From Paralichthys olivaceus (Eukaryota > Chordata > Actinopteri > Pleuronectiformes > Paralichthyidae), in contig NC_091093.1 in assembly GCF_024713975.1 (NCBI RefSeq), forward strand, positions 24,246,501 to 24,310,500: a stretch of DNA of 64,000 nt, in the 5' to 3' direction. Numbering within the stretch: position 1 is the stretch's first letter; each line of letters begins with the position of its first letter. Both the position numbers and the translations under genes were made by a program. Of this stretch, positions 40,695-53,900 are shown in pieces. The notes under the pieces are model-generated. The model was given only the letters and a program-made list of their open reading frames with translations. It was not told where the DNA came from and did not search any database.

Positions 40695-42740
40695 TTACAG
40701 GACGTCAACCAAGCTGCTAGGGATGTTGTAGCGGTCGGGGAGGACCCTCATCTTCAGGGTGCCGTCTGCTCCACAGGTGAAGATGCGATTACCGGGTCGT
40801 GTCTCAACCTGCATCACGCCGGCGCCGATGTTGCGGAAGATGGACTGCTTGGCATGCTCACTGCTAAAAGAGTGCATGAGCCCGTGGCCGGCTAATTTCC
40901 ACACCTGGAGGCAGAAAGCACAAGAACAGACAGAACAGATTTTAAATATTTTCTTGCTTTTTATCTTTGTGGAGCCTCATTACAGTTGTAGAGTCCAAAA
41001 TTCATTTTGAATGCTGTGGTGTAATAATTATTTTTTCCTCACAAGTCTGTCTGTTCTTAATGTGATTGATAAAAACTGATGGTCGAGCTGACAGCAACTC
41101 ACAAAAACCAGAATGTATCAGGAGCAGAACTGGTTCCACAAAAGCTCCACATTTGTGTGCAGCCCCGTCAGTCCCAACAGGTATATGATCTTGTTCCCAC
41201 ACAAAATAAATAACTTGTTTGCACAAGAGAATTATCTGTATTGGAAACAACATAATATCTGCAAAGTAAAAACATAATTGGCGTATCCAATGAAAACCTC
41301 ATGGGTAAGTTTCAAGATATGACATTCCAAGGAGAAATCAAAACTTTATTTGCTGATATCTCTTCATCACAGTGGTTGTTTAGGAATATTAGTAAATTAT
41401 CTTGTTCAAAACTTATAATTATTATTTGCAATTTTGATTCACTATAATAGATCCACTTGCTTTCCACCTTGGCAACTCAAATTTTGCCCAACATTCATTT
41501 TAAGTCAGTTTCAATGTGCAGAATTTGTCCAGCATCAAGACCAAAATCTCTACATGTCATTGCTGATACCAAAGAAATATGTGGATTCAAGAGGTCATTG
41601 CCTACAGTAAGACATTAATGCTCAGTACACAATATAAGTGTGACTGTAAACATTCATTTATTGATGGAATGTCAGTGACAGAGCCTGGGTCACCTTCATG
41701 TTGCCCTCTGCGGAGCCAGTGACGAAGAAGTCCTCGAAGGCATCCAGTGCGAGGGCCTTGATGGCTGAGTCATGGGCCTGGAAAGTGTGGAGCAGCTGCC
41801 TCTGGCGGATGTCGAACACGCACACAAAGCCCTTTCTGCCTCCAGTGATCAGCAGCTGCTGTTTAGGAGCGTACTGCAGCACAGTGGCCCCGTTCTCATG
41901 GCAGGGGAACGCTAAAGAGGTGGGTGGGAAGAAATGTGAAATTGAATCACAAAACAACTGCAGAGGGAAAATCATTAAAGCAGGACTGTCTGAAGTACTT
42001 GGGATTTCTTACCATGGACCATGGTATTGCTAGGTGAAATCAGAGTATCCCACAGGCAAACATTTCTGCGGAAAAATAAACCAAAGATAATTTTTGTCAG
42101 TCAACAGAAAAGGAGTAGTGTTGGTCTAACATTGGTGTACTTCAGTACAGACCGGTTATCGTTGGACTGTCCAGCTGTGGCGATAAGGCTGGAGGACGTG
42201 ATGAAGGCGAAATCACCGCAGGTCTTAGTGTGACACTGCCAACTCTATCGTCAGGAAAGGGATGAGGGAACAAAGAGGCCAGATTTAATTATCAAGAATG
42301 AAGAAAAGAAAATGTGTGTGCGTGTGCTGGGGTGGTGAATACAGAGATGAGGGAGGTGGGAGGTGAGCTCACCAGGTAGGGTTTGGGGTTGGACGATGTC
42401 TGGTTGACCTGCCAGAGACTGAGGAAGCCCTCTCCATCAGCGACTCCACACTGCAAGAGTAACACAGAGCAATCACAGCTATCACACCAAACAGACAAAA
42501 CATAGACATGACAGTGTGTGTGGACTTGTATTTCTATCCTTGTGAGGAGCAGTCTGATAATTAGACTTTTCGGTGTGACTTTGGCTGGTGTGTGACTTTG
42601 GCTGGTCCTGGAATTTCAAAGAGCTGTTTGAGGGTTAAGACTTTTTTTTTACGGTTTATTGTTAGGTTAGGCATTTAGTTCTGAAGGTTCCTGTAGGTTA
42701 AAGGGTAGGGGAATACAATATGTCAATAGATGTCCACAAA

Positions 42741-42784
<44 letters not shown>

Positions 42785-44974
42785 AAGTGGGTATCTACCT
42801 TATTGCCCTGGGAGTTGAAATAGAGCCGGGTGACTCTGGCGTTGCCGGCTTGTCTGAAGCAAATTAGTTGCTGAGGTCTGTTCCATTCAAACATTCTGAC
42901 ACTGCCATCCTGAGCACCCGTCATGTCTGACACACAAACACAGAGAAAAAAAGAGAAAGGGACACAAAAGAACAACACAGATGAGAGGAAGATAAGTAAA
43001 ACTGGATAAAGAAACTTCAGATAAAAACTCAGTTGTACACTGGTGATTCACAGGCTTCAATGAAGGCACTTACAATACTGATATATGGGGTGAGACGTCA
43101 TTCTCTTTACATTGTTTAAATTCCTCTTCATAATCTGAAAAACACGATAGAAACATTTACATAAAAAACAATTTAGTATGAAATCCAGATGTGAAACCTT
43201 AACCTGTAAACCTTCATCAATCTTGAACAGATTTCAACTGAAACTTGAGCTCAAACTTCAGTTTGACAGTTCATACGTTTCACTTGCTTACAGTGTTTAG
43301 TTCTGCATATTTCAATGTGACCCAGCAGATTTAAATTGAGCCTATTCCAGCTTATCAATACTTCTATTATGATTTATCAGTTTCTCCTTATTTTTTGTTC
43401 CAGTAATATTTATCAACAGTGTTTTTTAAATCAAGCTTCAATAATTAGCAGTGTAAGTCAGACAATAGTAAATTGAAATCTTTTATGTAGAATAATACAA
43501 CACTAGACTTGTGTGAAATCTCTTGGCTGATAAAAGCTGTAGACAGAGTGTCTGCAAACCTATTCAATGTTCTCAAAAGCTGCAGTCAAAGCTACACTTG
43601 ACTGCAAAAACACTCTAGGTAGAGTCATGATTCCCCCAATTATTATTCTAGGCCTCAAACGGCTGGGATCGTTCACTGCAAGCATGAGAATCCCCCTTCC
43701 ATAATTAGCTGAACTGTATGACTCCCAACGTGCTGTCTAGCTTAGTGTATCACGCTCAGCATTTATCAACACGGCTGGGACATGGAGAACCCTGGCCGCA
43801 TGTACGTGTGACGCAAATCTGTACCTTGGGTAGCCGCCTGTGAGAGCTGCTGCTATCTGTGTTTATATGCATCCATCTCTGCCATGAAAAACACACCTCC
43901 TCTCTGTATCAGCCACCATAGACTCAGCAGGACAGCTGTTTAGTCGTCATGGCTCAGTTTGGCTTAACAATGATAAGAAATAAAAATACACACTTCTTCT
44001 GAAAATGTTCCACAGGGTACATCAAGAAATCCAAATGGTCTTGTGTCATTCTAAACCTGAATCACAGACTCCTTTAAAGTTTACATTCAGAACTATTGGG
44101 TGTTGATTTTAAACTGATGCACCTATTGTGGACCAAAATGTCAGGAACACAGCTGAGTGTCCCCCTGGTGTCGATTACTAACAATTGCATTCGATATCTA
44201 TGAGTTTGTGTTTATCTACTGTATCTATCAGTTTGCAGTGAGGGAGCTCGTACCACACTTGCTCCCATGCTGGTCTGTCCACTGCCGAGCCACGGCATAG
44301 AGGCAGAGACCGGCATCTGGGGGGGTGCAAAAGGGGCAGAGCTGGCCTGGGCAATGTTGGTGTGAGAGGAACGATGGTCTATGTCATCAGAGCTGTAGAA
44401 GAAAACACAACCACACGTCACGTAGAAGTCATTTTTCAGATGTTAAGAGTTTCTTTTCTTTAGGTTTATTTGTTGAAAGCATAAATATCCTGGGTCTGAC
44501 CTGCGGGATTCCTTATCAAAGTCCTCTCCTATCCAGGTGAAAGGCTGGACAGCCACTAGAGTGGACACGTCCACCTCCTGGACATCATGAGTGGAGGCCA
44601 ACACAATCTCATTGGAATTAGCCTAGGAATGGAGAGGGATGAGGAGGGTGGGAAAAGATTAGCGAGATAAGGTGGAATTTAATGTCATCATTTATCATTT
44701 GATTTCCTAAAAAAGCAGTGACATATATTTGAATATTCAGATGGAAGTTCCTGGAAAGGATGATGTATTTTGGCACTTTGTCTTTACCCTTTACTTTGTA
44801 CCAATTTACAGAGGTCTTTCCAGGAAATTAATTCTATAAGCATGTAAAAATAAGTTTCCCAGTACTTTCTAGTCAAACACAATTTACCTTATTGATGGCA
44901 AAGGCCATGATAATATCAGACTCCTTGTGAATGATTTTAGCTTTGCCTCCTGGGTACCCCAGATCTGCCTCCAC
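40695..44974 (-). CDS. dmxl2: dmxl2 block 6: C-terminal WD40 propeller and stop
   Basis: Exons: 44974..44888, 44622..44501, 44392..44254, 43134..43074, 42926..42799, 42450..42373, 42244..42153, 42065..42013, 41911..41694, 40904..40695. About 395 residues. WD40 blades are seen in TGAQDGSVRMFEWNRPQQLI, CGVADGEGFLSLWQVNQ, RNVCLWDTLI, GGRKGFVCVFDIRQRQLLHT, GSAEGNMKVWKLAGHGL and CGADGTLKMRVLP. The last exon begins with a GTG valine codon at its acceptor, so an apparent start there is not a real start. Confidence 0.95.
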
Positions 44975-47900
44975 CTGGAAAAGTAAAGAGAAACAAAACG
45001 TCGAGGTTTAAGAAAAACTAAAGCGACAATGCTCATGTCTGCTTTGAATAATCAATGCCCAGAAAGCCATTCCTCATTAATACCACTCATGTTAAATCAT
45101 TTCCTCAGGCAGAAAAATATATCACTTGCTTTTGGCCATCGAGTCTCCCCCTTGACATGAAAGTAGCGTAAAGTACAGGCACATTTACAAGGGGAGAGGA
45201 GCAATCATAGGAGACGGTAACATATAAAGACGTATAATCATATCTTGATTTTTGGGTTTCCTACAGTGATTAACAAGACTCACACAGCCCCGACAGTGTG
45301 CATGCAAGTTAGTATGCTGATTATATGTGCCAACTCTCTTTAAAAGAAGCATTTCATTTTTTATTTTTCAGTCCACCAGAAACAGTCCAGCTAGAAGGGC
45401 GAAAGGAGTGAGAAACACAGGGAGACGTGTTATTTTGGAGGGTTTGAATGTGAGGTTGTGTGAGTGGATGTTATAAGTGTCCCAGTGACAGAGAAAGAGC
45501 AGACGTTAGATCTAAGCGTCAGAGCCTTGAATAGACTTTATGCCAGATAAATTGACAGCACAATCACTTTCAGTCCAAGCTGGAGAGGAGACATCAAGAG
45601 CTGCACCCAGTGCGGTGCTGCCTCTAATTATAACCTGCAAGCCTGAACTCCGTCAGGCTGGTGCACACTTATTATTTCTTAAAGTTTGATGCTCTTGCTC
45701 CTTCAAGCTTTTCTTTACAGTGACTCTTCCAGACAGACAGAAAGGGCCAGGGCTGGTACAGTGAATGATACTACCTTATAGGGGCGGCTAGCTCCTGCTA
45801 TGCAGTTTGGGCTTATATGGTCCATATGGTTCTCTACAGACTACACAACACACACAGAGGCAATATAGACACACAACACACCAACACAGCACGACACACA
45901 ACACATGCACAAACACAGAAAATAAAACATGGAGGGAAACAAAAATGAAAAAGATTGACAAGATCTCTGGTGATCAAATGTAAATAAATAATCTGGATCG
46001 ATCTCATCAGCATGGAGCTGGATGAATGGAGAGATGACAGCTACAGTTAAATCCAAAGTAGTCTAATTATATTGAATAATGCATAGTTTCTGCTCTCCAT
46101 TCTTCTGGGTCACCTACTATAGACATGCTGTGCAACATTTTATACTGTATAGGCCCAAAGATATTATTCAAACGTAATTGTCTCCTTTTGAAACACACAT
46201 TACATAAAAAAATATTTAAAATTCCGCTCAGTTTTTATTCACATAAGTACACACGTGTTGAGACATTCTGACATTGTATATTTCTTGGTTGCACAAGAGT
46301 CATTTGATGACTTTATCATTAAGTCATGATCATTGTGGGCAGCATGTTTGCCAACTTTAAGCTGTTTTTTTTAGGTGAGACAGATTTACTTTTTAAAATG
46401 TAATTTTCAAAAGAATATAGTTTTATACTTGGACCAATACAGTAAATATGTTAATGGGAGTGAACAACATAAACAAATGTATGAATAATAATTCAGGTGT
46501 AAATATGACTGTTAAATAAAGCAATGGTTTAAACAGTTTAGCTAATGAACGCTGACATGGGGGGAAAAGAACAAGCAGACGTTTTGTTGTGAGTAGGGGC
46601 CACTGACCTCACACTGCTTCCTTTTTTTAGTAAAGATGTAACGGATCAAAGTCTCCTGAAGAACTTCCTGTTTGACCAGGAAATGCCAAAGACGTCTCGC
46701 TGGAAAGGACTGGTGGTTCTTTGTCCTGAATGAAAGGATATAGACAGAAATATGTTATGATATGATAAGAAAAACTAGAGTAAGTTTAGTAATAATGTCA
46801 GGATAAACATCTATTCTGATTATAAACTCAAGTCAAATTACATTTAGGTTTAGTGCTATAAATGTTTTTAATCGTCCAGTCCTAGTGAGTGACGTGTGTA
46901 TTTTAACGTACTGTATATGGTTCACTGAAGATGATTCTACGAGCATGACTCACTTGAAGGGTGTGTTGTCTGGCTCCAGCATGGCCTTGTGTCGGAGAAT
47001 GGCAGGGCCACCTCCTGCGCTGAGGTCAGTAGGGTAAGTGTTGATGTAGTTGGGAGGCGGGCCGTCAAACTTGTTCATGCGCTCCAGCAGAAGCTGCTCC
47101 CAGTTCTCTAAAGTCTTCAGCACAGCGTTGCTTAGAGGGGAAGTGACCGGCAGGTCTGTGACATAAAATCATATGCATATACTGTAGATATGCTGTTTAC
47201 AGTCAACAGCAACAACAGTTAATAGTTAATTATTGTATATTTATTATAGACCAATGGCTATAGATTTGTTTTGGGTCTGATGCTCATATGATAATAGGGA
47301 GTAAAAGAAATTCAAAATCTGACACAGATATATTGTCTAATATTATTTATACAAATTATCCACAAAGCATACTAAGATGTCTTTACAAAGAATAAATGCT
47401 TTCTATTGAATTTAAGGAGCTGCTTAGTGTCAACGACGAGGTACCTGTGAAGTCGAGGCCAGTGAGAGGGAGGAAGTTCTTGACATTGTGATGAGCCAGC
47501 TTCACCATGACCAGGCGGATCAGAGACCAGCTATAAACCACACAGACAGGCAGACAGAAATGCACGCAAGTTAAACTCTGAAGCACAGGTTCAAAAGCTG
47601 GATATTCATGAAAATAAGTAAGGTTCTACCTGTAGGAGTTGGGGTCGGAGTGCTCCGTTATCTGTGTGTCGGAAAGGAAGGCGTCATCATCGTCTTCGTC
47701 ATCTTCTGCGCCGCTTTCATCTGAGTCACACAGAGCGTTGCTGTCTGACAGCGGCAGGAAAGGCTGAGAGGGAGACAATAATGACGGAGGAGAACGATTG
47801 AATTGAAAAGGCAGATAGAGTGAGAGAGAAAGCCTGAAGACCATGAACAGATATCATCAGTCAATTCCACATAGTGTAGGTTGCATTCAGTTCTTTACTT

Positions 47901-50900
47901 TGGCCACAAAGTAGTCCCACATGCTCAGCTCGGGGGGAATGAACTTCTCCCTGTAGGCGGGTCTCTCTATGGGCACAGGGGGTGGGTTGGCTGGCGTCTC
48001 CTTTACCGGGCGTCCAGGAACGAGCATCCTCATGTTAAACCTGCGCCTGTATCGGTCCGAGTCCTCTGCTTGGGGCTGAGGCAGAGCCGCTGGAAGGAGG
48101 AGAAGAATGAAGAGGAGCCCCTTTCAAACACAATTAACTCTGATAAGGTCAGTCTGCAGCACACAAATGCTGAGGACGACCAGAGACTCAGCCTCACTTT
48201 AGGAAGGTCAGGAAACAGATCAGAAGGAAGGTAACTGCACCCACACCCTACACAGAGCACAGTACACTTACACTTTAGTGTAAGTGTAAAAACTAAAATG
48301 TGGTGCCTGTCTGCCATCTAACTTTGAGCTCTCTGACTTTGATTAGTCACACACGATTAAAACATGAAAGAAAATCAACACACTTAAAAAAAACAGATTC
48401 AAATGCGCTAGAGGCACAAGGCAAGACACACTAGGTTGTGCACAAACCTGCACCATTATCCTGGGTGACTATCTCTGGCATCGCACCAGACAAAACACGA
48501 CAAGACACAAACCGGAGCTGACAGTGCAGTTAGACAAACACATACAACACAGACCATTACATTATCGATTCAGTAAACTTTTGAAGTAGCGAGGAAACAC
48601 ATCAGACAATGGTGAATTTGTTGAGCAGTTGAGTGCTAAGCATTTTTTTTGTATCCACAGCCCTTGAAGGAGGCAAACATGATGAGACTTATGAATGTAA
48701 CACGTTTATAGTGTTTAAAAATGGTTGTTAATTCAAACATGACAGGGAGCCAGTGTGTTAACATTTGTGTATGGCTTTCTTTTTGTTACATGCATGTATA
48801 TTTTCAGCAGCGCTCAAAAGGGCAGAGTCTTAACATCTGGCAAAGTGACTCCTATCCACAGGCTGGCATTTAAGACCTCAACCCTCCTCCTCTCATCCAG
48901 TTCTTCAAAAGGCTCTTGGCTTTGCTGAGACCTATCTCTGTCTCTACAGTGATATAGAGCCTAAATGCCAGCTCATATCTTCCTCCCACATAAAATACAA
49001 TATGAGCACAGATTGCTTTGGCCTAATGAATATGGACAAATAGTGTAAAGTTCAATAAACAGCAGACCTACTCAGAAAACCTTCCACAAATCTACAAATC
49101 TGACAAACACCAGAACCGAGACGAACAAGCGACTATCAATCTATAATATAGTTACTACTAGAGATGTTCCGATACCATTTTCCCTTTACTATACTGAGTC
49201 CAATACCTGGACTTAACGTATCTACTCATAACAAATACTGATCTGATAAGAATGCATTTGGAAAGTATTTTAACAGATGCATGCTACTATCATTGTATAA
49301 AGTGACGACTGCTCATTGCTGTATGGCCTGGCCTAGGTTAAAAGCTTTGAAAAACAAATACATGCATTAAAAAAATGAACAACATAGAACTTCTTCAACT
49401 GTTAATCTCATTGTATCCTGTACAATAACAATAAAGCTTTCTAGCTTCTACCTTTTATTTATTTAGTTTGACAGTCGTAACTGAAAAATAACCAAAATAA
49501 ATGAATATAGGAACACACAATAACTGAACATGCAATTAATTGCTTTAAATAGCTGTTTAAGTGCAGAACTACTTCTAGGACACATCGTCATTACTTGCCA
49601 GTGAAAGTAAACAGCGCAACCGCATTTTGGAGCTGCAAAGAAAACCTGATTTCCGCAAAAAATTGCACTTTTATCTGGGTGAAACTAATAAACTTTAAAG
49701 ACGTGGTATTGGTACATAGATTTGCCAATGTACAACCCTGCAGTATCAGCTGGTATCAGTATCAGAACATCTCTAGTAATCACCTCTACTACAAACTACT
49801 GATTTGTAGTAACTCATGTCCATTCACATCCTATTTAATATTTAATGCTACAACCAAGACAAAACAGAACTAGTTATGCAGTTCCAGCTCTATGGTGGTA
49901 TTTCATTAGTGTAACAACTTCTCAAGGTGTACCTGCTTTAGTCTCAGATTCACATTTAGTCTGAGACGGTTGCTCAGCCTTCGCCTCTGAACAATCCTGG
50001 CTAGGCCCAGCAGTTGCTTCAGTGGTACAGCAGAAATGACAATGAGATGGGCAAAGGGGACATTACAACATATACATGCAATGCAGTACACGCACACGAA
50101 CGAACGCACGCACGCGCGCACACACAGCTGTTGCCTTATCATAACACTGAACACAGATGACTGTCTTCATAGCACTAGTGGGCTTTGTTGTTTGTAATGG
50201 GCATTCAGTAGCAGCTGCACAAAGGAGAGAGGACTAAGTCAAGCATTTGCAACAATGCAAACCTGTACAATTACCATGCACTGCAATCCTGCAAACCAGC
50301 ACTGCAATCCACCAGCTCAGTTACTCACAGCTGGCCTTAGTTGCTGGTGCCACAGTGCCCAACCCCTCCACCCTCGAAAGGGGAGGAGGGGGTCGTTTGG
50401 GGCACTGGGTTTCAGTGGGGATGGGAGTGGGGTTTGGGGTGAGGCTGCTCTGCTCAGGTCTTCCTGTCTCGTCTTGAGACTCCTCTGGCCTGGCTGCCTC
50501 AAAATCAGCTGGCACTGAGACACAGGGCAGAGGGCAAACTAACACAGGAAACTACACAGCAGCAGCATCTTAGGAGCATCAACAGGACAGGACTGGGTGG
50601 AAACTGTGTTAGTATGTAGAGAGACCCAGAGGGATGGAAGCATTGCTTCAGATGTGTGTGATCAGAGATAAGTCAGGCGGTAGAAAGCCAACAAATGGAG
50701 TAGAAGAAAACAGCAGGAAGAGCAGAATAAAGGGATAAGGACAGATAATGTAGACCATGAAGAAAACTAAAGACAAAGACATGATGGCAATAAAGGCATT
50801 AATAATTAACAACAAAATATAATCATCGTTTTACCTGGTGGGGCCTCAGGCCTCTTTGGCCTAATAATGAGTTTGGCCCCTCCTCCAAAGACAGCGGCCC

Positions 50901-53900
50901 ACATGCGGTTGTTGAGGGGATGGGCAGCCAGGCGGAAGAGTTCATTGCTGCTGTGAGTACCCAGACCATGAATGAGCAGCGCGAGATAAACAGCCACAAC
51001 TGCTTCACACAGCAGCACGTTGAGCCTTGGCTGGTCCTCCTCCCTGGCAGACGTCAACAGAGAAATCAGGGACGACACACCTGCAGAGAGAGGACACACA
51101 TACAAACACACAAAATGGAATTCATACAATAGATTGATCATTAATTTGCGAAATACAAGTAGCACAGAAAAACTAAAAATACTATCTCTGCACAATACAA
51201 CATTCATTTATACAACATTAGCAGGATGGCGTGATCAGTCTGCCTTTCGGTTTCCTTCCCAGAGGCCATGAAGCTCCTATTATAGAACACCATCTGTCTC
51301 TCTGTATAAACACAGACTGCCTGCTTTGCTCTGCTCTTCCTCAGACTCTGCTTTTTATCCTCTCAGTTGTGTCTTTGATGCTCAACCATACTGTACATCC
51401 TGTGAGGACTCTGGAATATGATCTTACTTAGTTTCAACCTCTTTAAAACTATTTCTTTAGAGAATTACACCAAAAACAAGCAGCACTTCAGAGCAAAGTT
51501 ATTCTTCTTATATATTTTCTGCCTTAACTATAGAATTTAACTCAATTTGACCACAAAAATGCCAGTGGTTGGTAAAGCAGAGGCCTTGTTACCTGGCCAT
51601 TGTGCAGGAGCGGAGTTGGGAGTTATATGTTCTTCAATGCTTTCTGTGCGAAGTCTTTTCCTCTCACTGAGTAACAGGCCCTGGTACACCATCCCTGTAA
51701 ACTGGTTGGCCTCTGTCTGGGTGCTGCAAAGCCAAAACAGAACTGTGACCACAGAGACTCAAACACACAAAAATAATCATTTTTCTTTACTAGAATGAAG
51801 TAAGAAAATAAATAAAAATTCTCTTTTCAGTGCTGGAGTCAGGATGTGATTTAGACACGCTCAGCAAACAAATACTTTATTTGACAACAATGCTGTCTTG
51901 GAGAAAAAACCTTGAGGACTGAATAGTGAAACCAACACACACCAAAAAAAGCATCTATAGCCCAGTAAAACATTTTTGTTCTAAGGATTCTTGTTGTTGA
52001 ACCTATGTCAGTGCACTGAGACACAGTTACCTGTAGCTGTGGCTGTCACACAATGCTTGATAGATGCAAGCAGACAGAGAAGCTGCTAGTGTGTGTAGAG
52101 CATTGACCTGAGGGTGAGAAACGGACATTTCATTAGTCAACATCTGAAGGAATGACTTCAGATGATTGAAAAATGTTGTGTACTTAAATATACATGAGGT
52201 AGATTTAAATTAGAGTTCTGACCCGATCATCCATCATGTCAGGATGTGGCGGGCCCTCCATCAGGCTGGCGGTGTGGAGAATGTCATGAATGTGGTTGCT
52301 GAGGTGGAGAACAGGATTTGCTATGACCGTCTTGGTGGGGGCGATGCAAGCTGATAGCAGAGGCAGTGTAGTCGGCAGAGGCAGAGGAGACTGCAGCTGT
52401 TTCACTGTGGTCTCCTACAGAGTGAGACAGGAGAGGGTAGATTTGATTTTGCATGAATCTGGTCAAGTTACATGATATATATATGTGTGTGTGTGTGTGT
52501 GTATGTATATATATATAAATAAGAGTGAATGTTTACCTGCTGGCTCTCCTGCAGAAGGAACAGAAGCTCCATGCGAACAGAAGTGACTCCTCCTCCCTTG
52601 GCTCCATGGAGGCTGCAGTAGGACAGAAACACCCTCAGCAGGGCCTGGTTCTTCCTCAGCCACGCCTTACGCCTCTCAGAGTGCTGCTGCTTGGCCTGAA
52701 GACGCCGCCGCTCCATCTGGTGACGCTCGTATGCCCCAGCCTCTGTCTGCTCCAGGTCCTCATCTGTTATGTCCACTGATGCTGTGTGCTCTCCCCACCG
52801 CTCCACCTCTGAATCTTCCTCTTTTCCCTCAACCTTTGTGTTGACGATATTTGATGAAAATGATCAACCAAGATGGGTTACACACTTATACTACCTTTAA
52901 GTTTTGCAGACTACATGAAATGTTATCTAAGTGTACCTTGTAGTTGCAGATCGTATGCATGCCGGCTATTTCCTTCTCCAGCCAATTGTAGAGTTGAAAG
53001 CGGAGCTTCCCTCCGTCCACCTCGAAACCTGTTGCCAGTGTACGCAGCTCTGTCATCAGGATTTTTAGACAAGCACGGAACTTTAGCTGCTCTGCAATGA
53101 CATCCACCTCTGACTCACCCTGAAATATATGAGAAGGAGTTACAGTTTTTAGGGCTTTAATTCAAGTCCATAAGGGGTCTCAGGGACACGCTGGAGCTCA
53201 TGCCAGTTCTGCTACTTTTGTCTGAGACGTTTAGTCCACATGAGTGTAATTAGAAAATGTTGATGATTTTGATTTTCTTTTGATTTATGACAAAGTGTCA
53301 TTATAGTTAAGGAGAAACTGTTTCAAGTTTATACATTTGGAATGGACTGCAATAGATTCTTTGATTTCAGGTCAGATTTAAAATAACGATATAAGTTCCT
53401 ACCTGTGAGTCTGCTCTCTGTAGTTTGGGCCTTCCACTCTCTGAGCCCCCATCTGCTTTGGACTCAGACTCTGGTTTCTTCATTGTCAGACCACCATCAT
53501 CATCATCATCATCATCATCTTCATCTCCTTTGTCATCTTCCCAGTTCAGCTTGAGCTCATCTTCCTCCACCTTGACCACAGGCTGGCTCCAGTCCAACCC
53601 TCCCCCACTATCATTTCCTCCCCAGGCATTGACAGGGAATCCTGGTGAGCCCCAGTCCAGGCCGCCCTGGGTGCCATTTTCCAGGGGTTGGGTTGAGTCT
53701 AAGTTGGCCTTGGATGAAGCTTTGCTGAGCGGCGAGGAGCCAGATTTCTTGGTAACTTTGGGGATCTTGGATAGAACTTCCAGAGCCAGAACTGGGCAGC
53801 CCACCTATAGAGGATTTAGATTTGATTAAAGCCTCAACACTTTCAGGCAGAAACAACTGTAGAGAGGTAGATAAAATCTCCACTTTATCAGAAGAATTGA

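Noticed and set aside
40695-40904. Independent small gene starting at 40904
   Set aside because: The apparent start is a GTG at the first codon after a splice acceptor; it is the last exon of dmxl2.
53425-53829. 134-residue plus-strand Ser/Pro-rich frame
   Set aside because: It is antisense to the acidic linker exon of dmxl2; its poly-Ser comes from the CAT repeat.
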